Assembly (NCBI RefSeq): GCF_033441515.1
Contig: NZ_JAWQJT010000002.1
Span: forward strand, 2,170,001 to 2,234,000
DNA length: 64,000 bases
Source: Amycolatopsis solani
GTDB taxonomy: Bacteria; Actinomycetota; Actinomycetes; Mycobacteriales; Pseudonocardiaceae
Direction: 5' to 3'
The first letter of the stretch is position 1; each line of letters begins with the position of its first letter. Shown here piece by piece: positions 58,584-64,000 of the stretch. The position numbers and the translations under genes were made by a program. Under the pieces are notes generated by a model. The model was not told the origin of the DNA, searched no databases, and saw nothing but the letters and a program-made list of their open reading frames with translations.

Positions 58584-60566
58584 ATGGCGGCAGACGACGC
58601 GTCCCGCGCTCCGGCCTGGATCGAGCCGATGCTCGCCAAGGCCGACGGCGGACGGCTGCGCAACGGCCCCGAGTGGGCCTACGAGTACAAGCTGGACGGC
58701 TACCGCGCGGCCATGCGGATCGCCCCCGACGGCACCACCGTGCTCACCAGCCGCAACAACATCGACTTCACCGCCGAATTCGCCGAGCTCGACGGCGTCC
58801 TCGCCCCGGCGCTCGACGGCCGCGCCGCCTACCTGGACGGCGAGGTCGTCGTCTACGGCGAAGACGGCCGGATCGACTTCGAGCTGATGCAGGAACGCCG
58901 CGGCCGCTACGTCCGGCACCAGAGCGGGCCGAAGGGCCGCGAGTTCACCGACGTGCCGGTCCGGTTCCTGGCGTTCGACCTGCTCCGGCTCGGCGACCGC
59001 AGCCTGCTCGCCGCGCCGTACGACGAGCGCCGCGCCCTGCTGGAGAGCCTGCCGATGCCCGACCCGTTCCGCGTCTCGGTGGTGCGCGCGGTCACCTTCG
59101 ACGAGCTCGCCGCCGACCGCCGCACGCCGGCCGACTTCCTGGCCCACGCCGCCTCTGCCGGGTACGAAGGCGTCGTCGCCAAACTGCGCAGCTCGGCCTA
59201 CGCGCCCGGGCAGCGGCCGGACTCCTGGCTCAAGCACCCGCTGATCCGGACCCAGGAAGTCATCATCTGCGGCTGGCGCCCCGGCCAGCGCAGCTTCAGC
59301 GGCACCCTCGGCGGGCTGCTGCTCGGTGCGCACGACCCCGAAACCGGCGCGCTGGTCTACATCGGCGACGTCGGCACCGGCTTCAGCCAGGCCGCCCGCG
59401 CCGACCTGAAGGCGCGGCTGGAGACCATGGAGCGCCGCACGCACCCGTTCGCGACGACGCCGCCGCGCGAGGACACCGCCGGTGCCCGCTGGGTCGAACC
59501 GCGCCTGGTCGGCGAGGTCGTCTACCGGCAGTTCACCCGCGCCGGGCGCGTCCGCCACACCGCCTGGCGCGGCCTGCGAGCCGACAAGGATCCCGGCGAC
59601 GTCATCGCGCCGCGCGCGGCCGCCGCCGAACCCGCGACGCCGCCGCCCCCGCCCGAACCGCCGGGCAAGCGGATCACCGTGCAGGCCGGGAACCGGCGCC
59701 TGACACTGTCCAATTTGGACAAAGTGCTCTACCCCGCGGACGGGTTCACCAAGGGCGAGGTGATCAACTACTACTCGCGCGTCGCGCCGGTGCTGCTGCC
59801 GCACCTGGCCGGCCGCCCGGTGACGTTCATCCGCTACCCGGACGGCGTCGAAGGCGAGAAGTGGTTCGGGAAGAACGTCCCGAACGGCGCCCCGTCCTGG
59901 CTGCGCACGGTGCGGCTGCCGAGCACCGGCTCGCGCGGCACCGGCGAAAGCATCGACTATCCGCTCCTGGACGACCTCCCCAGCTTGGTGTGGGCGGCGA
60001 ACATCGCCGCGCTCGAACTCCACGTTCCTCAGTGGACGGTCGACGGCGGCACGCGCGGCCGGCCGGACCGGCTGGTGTTCGACCTCGACCCGGGGCCCGG
60101 CACGTCCGTCGTCGACTGCTGCCGGGTGGCCGAGCGCCTGCACGACGTGCTGGCCGCCGACGGGCTCACGGCGTACGCGAAAACGTCCGGCTCGAAGGGG
60201 ATGCAGCTCTACTGCGGCATCGAAACCGGCGACCCGGCGGCGCCGTCCGCCTACGCGAAGCGGCTCGCCCAGCGGCTGGCGAAGGAGACGCCGGAGACGG
60301 TCACCGCGGTGATGGCGAAGGCGCAGCGGTCCGGCCGCGTGTTCATCGACTGGAGCCAGAACAACCCGGCCAAGACGACGGTGGCGCCGTATTCGCTGCG
60401 CGGCCGCGACCACCCGACGGTCTCGACGCCGGTGACGTGGGACGAGGTCCGCGCCTGCCGGCACGTCAGCCACCTGACGTTCACCGCCGACGACGTCCTC
60501 GGCCGCGTCGGCGAGTTCGGCGACCTCCTCGCCGGTTTGAGCGAAGACCGGGCACCCCTGCCCTAG
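58584..60566 (+). CDS. ATP-dependent DNA ligase fused to LigD-type polymerase/primase
   Basis: The product has 660 aa. The N-terminal ligase has K36 in KLDGYRAA (adenylated Lys), GYEGVVAKLR (about 191) and the OB-fold segment. After a Pro-rich linker (about 350-365) the polymerase/primase domain spans about 370-655, starting at LTLSNLDKVLYP, with D500/D502 in VFDLDPGPG and FIDWSQNNPAKTTVAPYSLRG. It has the bacterial non-homologous end-joining domains but lacks the phosphoesterase module, and the order is ligase then polymerase, the reverse of mycobacterial LigD. Ku is not in this window. Confidence 0.88.
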   Translation: MAADDASRAPAWIEPMLAKADGGRLRNGPEWAYEYKLDGYRAAMRIAPDGTTVLTSRNNIDFTAEFAELDGVLAPALDGRAAYLDGEVVVYGEDGRIDFELMQERRGRYVRHQSGPKGREFTDVPVRFLAFDLLRLGDRSLLAAPYDERRALLESLPMPDPFRVSVVRAVTFDELAADRRTPADFLAHAASAGYEGVVAKLRSSAYAPGQRPDSWLKHPLIRTQEVIICGWRPGQRSFSGTLGGLLLGAHDPETGALVYIGDVGTGFSQAARADLKARLETMERRTHPFATTPPREDTAGARWVEPRLVGEVVYRQFTRAGRVRHTAWRGLRADKDPGDVIAPRAAAAEPATPPPPPEPPGKRITVQAGNRRLTLSNLDKVLYPADGFTKGEVINYYSRVAPVLLPHLAGRPVTFIRYPDGVEGEKWFGKNVPNGAPSWLRTVRLPSTGSRGTGESIDYPLLDDLPSLVWAANIAALELHVPQWTVDGGTRGRPDRLVFDLDPGPGTSVVDCCRVAERLHDVLAADGLTAYAKTSGSKGMQLYCGIETGDPAAPSAYAKRLAQRLAKETPETVTAVMAKAQRSGRVFIDWSQNNPAKTTVAPYSLRGRDHPTVSTPVTWDEVRACRHVSHLTFTADDVLGRVGEFGDLLAGLSEDRAPLP

Positions 60567-60825
60567 CCTCCCCACCCACGGTTGCGGACCGTCCCCCGGA
60601 CGAGGCGCGCGGGGTCCCGATCGTGTGCCGCGAGCCGGGCCCGCTCCACCCCGCGCACGGCCGGCACTGGGCCAGACGGGCAACGCCCGCGCGGCGCGAG
60701 TGAAGCTCCTTGTCCCCGTGAAACTCCCGGCACTAGCGTCGATCCCGAGGGGACGAAGCCGGAGCGCCTGGCTCGGCGATGGCCGATTCCTTGTCCCCCA
60801 GGGAAAACGACCGAGGAGTTACTCG
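60567..60825. other. Intergenic region before the 2-MIB operon
   Basis: No gene. TCCTTGTCCCC occurs twice on the top strand (60707-60717 and 60788-60798), 81 bp apart, the second 28 bp before the methyltransferase ATG. These may be regulator half-sites. No obvious sigma-70 promoter. Confidence 0.4.
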
Positions 60826-61677
60826 ATGACCGCTCTCGACCAGCCCGTGGCCCGCACCGCTTACCAGCAGTCGGTCGCCGACTACTGGAACGCGGAAAAG
60901 GACCCGGTGAACCTCCGGCTGGGCGACGTCGACGGTCTGTACCACCACCACTACGGGATCGGCGACTACGACCCGGCCGTCCTCGAAACCCCCGCCGCCA
61001 CGCGCGACGAAGCGATCATCGCGGAGATGCACCGGCTCGAGACCGCGCAGGCGGACGTCCTGCTCGACCACCTGGGCCCGATCGCGCCGTCGGACCGGCT
61101 GCTGGACGCCGGCTGCGGGCGCGGCGGCACCAGCGTGATGGCCCACCAGCGCTTCGGCTGCCAGGTCGACGGGATCTCCATCTCCGAGCAGCAGGTCGGG
61201 TTCGCCAACGCGCACGTGCGCCAGCGCGGGATCGACGGCTCGGTGCGCTACCACCTGCGGAACATGCTCGACACCGGCTTCGAAACCGGGGCGTTCCAGG
61301 GCATCTGGAACAACGAAAGCACGATGTACGTGGACCTGCACGACCTCTTCGCCGAACACGCGCGGCAGCTCAGGCCGGGCGGGCGGTACGTGACCATCAC
61401 CGGGTGCTACAACGACGTCACCGGCGGCCGGTCGCGGGCGGTCAGCCAAATCGACCAGCACTACATCTGCAACATCCACGCGCGCGGCGACTACTTCAAG
61501 GCGTTGTCCGCCAACGGGTTCGTGCCGATCAACGTCGTCGACCTGACCGCCGCGACGATCCCGTACTGGGAGCTGCGGGCGCAGTCTTCGGTCGCGACCG
61601 GGATCGAGGACCCGTTCCTGACGGCCTACCGCGAAGGCAGCTTCCACTACCTGCTCATCGCCGCCGACCGCGTCTGA
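60826..61677 (+). CDS. Geranyl diphosphate 2-C-methyltransferase
   Basis: The product has 283 aa from the ATG at 60826 after gaggag. SAM motif LLDAGCGRGGTS (92-103), with GDVDGLYHHHYGIGDYDPAV near the start and IWNNESTMYVDLHDLF, both characteristic of GPPMT. It methylates geranyl diphosphate at C2 to give 2-methyl-GPP, the substrate of the adjacent 2-methylisoborneol synthase. Downstream genes complete the known 2-MIB/encapsulin locus. Confidence 0.93.
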   Translation: MTALDQPVARTAYQQSVADYWNAEKDPVNLRLGDVDGLYHHHYGIGDYDPAVLETPAATRDEAIIAEMHRLETAQADVLLDHLGPIAPSDRLLDAGCGRGGTSVMAHQRFGCQVDGISISEQQVGFANAHVRQRGIDGSVRYHLRNMLDTGFETGAFQGIWNNESTMYVDLHDLFAEHARQLRPGGRYVTITGCYNDVTGGRSRAVSQIDQHYICNIHARGDYFKALSANGFVPINVVDLTAATIPYWELRAQSSVATGIEDPFLTAYREGSFHYLLIAADRV

Positions 61678-61704
61678 GCCGGGCCGGTGCCGAGGGAGAC
61701 CACC

Positions 61705-62811
61705 ATGACGGTATGTCCACAGTGGACGGCCGGAGCCGTGGGCGGGGTGCCGCCGGGACCGTTCGGCCTCGGGACGTCGGCGGCGCGGATCGCGACGCAG
61801 TTCGCGCCCGCGCCCGGGCCGGACCCGGCGTACGCGTACCTGCCGTGGGGTGACGGCAGCGCGTCGCCGCTCTACTGCCCGGTGGTGGGCCGCGTCGACG
61901 AAGCCCTCGCCGCGGAGATCGACCGGCGGCTGGTCGCCTGGGCCGCGGACTGCGGGTTCACCGGCGAAGGCCTGGAACAGATCGCCGGCGCGGGGTTCGG
62001 CAGGCTGGTGATGCTCGCCCACAGCGACTGCGACGACCCCGACCGGCTGCTCGTCGCGGCCCAGCTGAACGCGGTCTGGTGGGCCGCGGACGACTACTAC
62101 GCCGACGACAGCGAGCTGGGTGCCGCGCCCACCGAGCTCCCGCCGCGCCTGGCGCTGGTGATGGCGGCCATGGACCCGGTCGCGCCGGCCGGGGAGTTCA
62201 CGCCACCGCTGGAAGAAGCGCTGCGCGCGGACCCGATCCTGGTCGGGCTGCACTCGGCGGTCGAGCACCTGGGCCGGCACGGCTCGCCGGTGCTCGTGCA
62301 GCGGGTCTGCTACTCGACGTTCGCGATGTTCGTCAGCTGGGACGCCTACGCGGCGTGGCGCCACACCGGCCGCTACCCCCCGGCGTGGGAGTACCTGGCG
62401 GCGCGCCAGCACGATTCCTTCTACACGTCGATGACCCTCGTCGACGCCGTCGGCGGCTACGAGCTGGCCGCGCCGTTCTACTACGACCCGCGCGTGCGCG
62501 AGGCGATGATGCGCGCCGGGACGGCGGCGGTGCTGGTCAACGACCTCCACTCGGTGGCCAAGGACGCGGCCGACGAAAAACCGGTCTGCAACATGGTCCT
62601 GCAGATCGCCGCGGACCGGGGCTGCCCGGTCGAGGAGGCGGTCGAAGCCACCGTCGCCCTGCACAACCGGATCGTCCACGAGTTCGAGGACGGCCACCGC
62701 GAGCTGCTCGCTGTGCCGTCCCCGGAGCTGCAGCGCTTCCTCGTGGGCGTCCGTTCCTGGATGGGTGGCGGCTTCACCTGGCACGCCACGAATCCGCGTT
62801 ACCAGTCCTGA
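61705..62811 (+). CDS. 2-methylisoborneol synthase (class I terpene cyclase)
   Basis: The product has 368 aa from the ATG at 61705 after gaggga. The metal motifs are DDYYAD (129-134) and the NSE triad NDLHSVAKD (279-287). The N-terminal 45 residues (Gly/Pro-rich, ending in YAYLPWGDG) are disordered, as in cargo proteins of family 2 encapsulins. It cyclises 2-methyl-GPP to 2-methylisoborneol, an earthy-smelling volatile. It is probably the cargo of the shell encoded next. Confidence 0.93.
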   Translation: MTVCPQWTAGAVGGVPPGPFGLGTSAARIATQFAPAPGPDPAYAYLPWGDGSASPLYCPVVGRVDEALAAEIDRRLVAWAADCGFTGEGLEQIAGAGFGRLVMLAHSDCDDPDRLLVAAQLNAVWWAADDYYADDSELGAAPTELPPRLALVMAAMDPVAPAGEFTPPLEEALRADPILVGLHSAVEHLGRHGSPVLVQRVCYSTFAMFVSWDAYAAWRHTGRYPPAWEYLAARQHDSFYTSMTLVDAVGGYELAAPFYYDPRVREAMMRAGTAAVLVNDLHSVAKDAADEKPVCNMVLQIAADRGCPVEEAVEATVALHNRIVHEFEDGHRELLAVPSPELQRFLVGVRSWMGGGFTWHATNPRYQS

Positions 62812-62841
62812 CAATCCTCGAATGATTGGGTGGTTTTGGTT

Positions 62842-64000
62842 GTGACTGTCACCGACCCGGCGAACACCGAACAAGCACCACAAAGCCTCGGCCGGGCCGC
62901 CGCCCGCACCCTCGCCACCACCACCAAATCCCTCCCCCAGATGCAAGGCATCTCCACCCGCTGGCTCCTCAAAGCCCTCCCCTGGACCGACGTCACCGCC
63001 GGCTCCTACCGCGTCAACCGCCGCCTCTCCTACGCCGTCGGCGACGGCCGCGTCACCTTCACCACCACCGGCAGCCACGTCCGCGTCATCCCACCCGAAC
63101 TCGGCGAACTCGCCCCGCTGCGCGGCTACGACGACGACGACGTCCTCACCGAACTCGCCACCCGCTTCACCCAGCACCACTACCAACCCGGCGACACCCT
63201 CGTCGAATTCGGCTCCCCCGCCGACCAGGTCTTCCTCATCGCCCACGGCAAAATCACCAAAATCGGCACCGGCGCCTACGGCGACCACACCACCCTCGCC
63301 ACCCTCGCCGACGGCGACTACTTCGGCGACACCACCCTCACCCACACCGACGGCATCTGGGAATTCACCGCCAAAGCCGTCACCGCCTGCACCGTCCTGA
63401 CCCTCCCCCGCACCGCCTTCGACGACCTCCTCACCCACTTCCCCACCCTCCAACACCACCTCGACACCTACCGCGCCCGCGGCACCGCAGCAGCCAACGA
63501 CCACGGCGAAGCCGAAATCACCCTGGCCTCCGGCCACGACGGCGAACCCCACCTGCCCGCCACCTTCGTCGACTACGACGCCGCACCGCGGGAATACGAA
63601 CTCTCCCTCGCCCAGACCGTCCTACGCGTGCACTCCCGCGTCGCCGACCTCTACAACCAGCCTCACAACCAGATCGAACAACAACTCCGCCTGACCGTCG
63701 AAGCACTACGGGAACGGCAGGAACACGAACTGGTCAACAACACCGACTTCGGGCTCCTGCACAACGCCGACTTCGCCCAGCGCATCCCCACCCGCACCGG
63801 CCCACCCACCCCCGACGACCTCGACGAACTGCTCACCCTGGTCTGGAAAGACCCCGCCTTCTTCCTCGCCCACCCCGCCACCATCGCCGCGTTCGGCCGC
63901 GAATGCTCCCAGGCCGGGCTCTACCCCACCCCGGTCGACCTCGGCGGGCACCAGGTCCCCGCCTGGCGCGGCATCCCGCTGCTGCCCTGCAACAAAATCC
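62842..64000 (+). CDS. Family 2B encapsulin shell protein with cyclic-nucleotide-binding domain, 3' end off the window
   Basis: It opens with GTG at 62842 ([11 protein letters not shown]; an in-frame GTG at 62830 is possible) and is still open at base 64000 after 386 codons. A cNMP-binding insertion lies at about 95-210 ([23 protein letters not shown], then [10 protein letters not shown]) within a HK97-fold shell protein ([21 protein letters not shown], then [17 protein letters not shown]). Shells of this group enclose 2-MIB synthase (established for actinobacteria). Codon choice differs visibly from the neighbours (dense ACC/CTC/CCC runs). Confidence 0.9.
   Translation, partial: MTVTDPANTEQAPQSLGRAAARTLATTTKSLPQMQGISTRWLLKALPWTDVTAGSYRVNRRLSYAVGDGRVTFTTTGSHVRVIPPELGELAPLRGYDDDDVLTELATRFTQHHYQPGDTLVEFGSPADQVFLIAHGKITKIGTGAYGDHTTLATLADGDYFGDTTLTHTDGIWEFTAKAVTACTVLTLPRTAFDDLLTHFPTLQHHLDTYRARGTAAANDHGEAEITLASGHDGEPHLPATFVDYDAAPREYELSLAQTVLRVHSRVADLYNQPHNQIEQQLRLTVEALRERQEHELVNNTDFGLLHNADFAQRIPTRTGPPTPDDLDELLTLVWKDPAFFLAHPATIAAFGRECSQAGLYPTPVDLGGHQVPAWRGIPLLPCNKI

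Noticed and set aside
62812..62841. Hairpin CAATC/GATTG as an attenuator between 2-MIB synthase and the shell gene
   Set aside because: Five-bp arms and no T-tract; too weak to call.
1..64000. tRNA, rRNA, CRISPR arrays, insertion sequences, prophage or integrase
   Set aside because: I looked for cloverleaf-like segments, regularly spaced repeats and transposase/integrase motifs on both strands and found none; short tRNAs could still be missed by eye.

Overview
The window is 64 kb of chromosomal DNA from a high-GC actinomycete. The closest fit from gene content is a Pseudonocardiales genus such as Amycolatopsis; this is an inference. The supporting signs are very GC-rich third codon positions, frequent GTG/TTG starts, ATGA/GTGA gene overlaps, a conservon (sensor kinase, roadblock and DUF742 genes), an ECF41 sigma factor, a DasR-type chitin operon, a LigD-like ligase-polymerase and a 2-methylisoborneol/encapsulin locus. 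I saw no tRNA, rRNA, CRISPR array, transposase, integrase or prophage gene.

Layout. 1-7.5 kb: partial TetR regulator, a secreted SRPBCC protein, a ZIP metal transporter, a 41-aa Cys-containing peptide, a LacI/PhyH divergon around a 26-bp perfect palindrome, a diguanylate cyclase, three tandem micro-ORFs that each encode MSDKGW, and an MFS exporter. 7.5-17.1 kb: an aromatic meta-cleavage cluster (extradiol dioxygenase, 4-oxalomesaconate tautomerase, LigK-type aldolase, LigI-type lactonase, LigJ-type hydratase, two transporters, an NAD(P) dehydrogenase). Its FCD-GntR regulator has candidate operators at four promoters. 17.1-20.3 kb: a MaoC-type hydratase and acyl-CoA dehydrogenase pair, then an ArsR-ArsC fusion with a VOC protein. 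20.4-27.1 kb: chitin/chitobiose utilisation (GH16-CBM5/12 enzyme, Das-type ABC transporter, GH20, GntR/UTRA regulator) behind a dre-like site.

27.3-36.6 kb: a large secreted repeat protein with a DUF11-like end, a conservon in which an MHYT sensor stands where the GTPase would be, an LtrA protein and a STAS antagonist. 37-43 kb: an acyl-CoA operon that resembles hydroxycinnamate side-chain catabolism. 43-46.9 kb: DUF2188, a STAS-ATPase fusion, an HAD phosphatase without a normal start codon, a methyltransferase, and the AhpD/ECF41 sigma pair. 47-55.1 kb: a MarR-controlled transporter and acyl-CoA operon (HMG-CoA-lyase type, two crotonases, CaiB, AMP ligase, nitronate monooxygenase). 55.1-58.5 kb: an alpha/beta hydrolase with its TetR regulator, repeats, and a FUSC membrane protein. 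58.6-64 kb: LigD-like ligase-polymerase, then GPP C-methyltransferase, 2-MIB synthase and a family 2B encapsulin shell gene cut by the right edge.

The window reads as a soil saprophyte's accessory arm. Several self-contained catabolic modules each carry their own regulator, transporter and palindromic operators. The most unusual element is the MSDKGW micro-ORF array at 6062-6216, which I cannot match to any known system.
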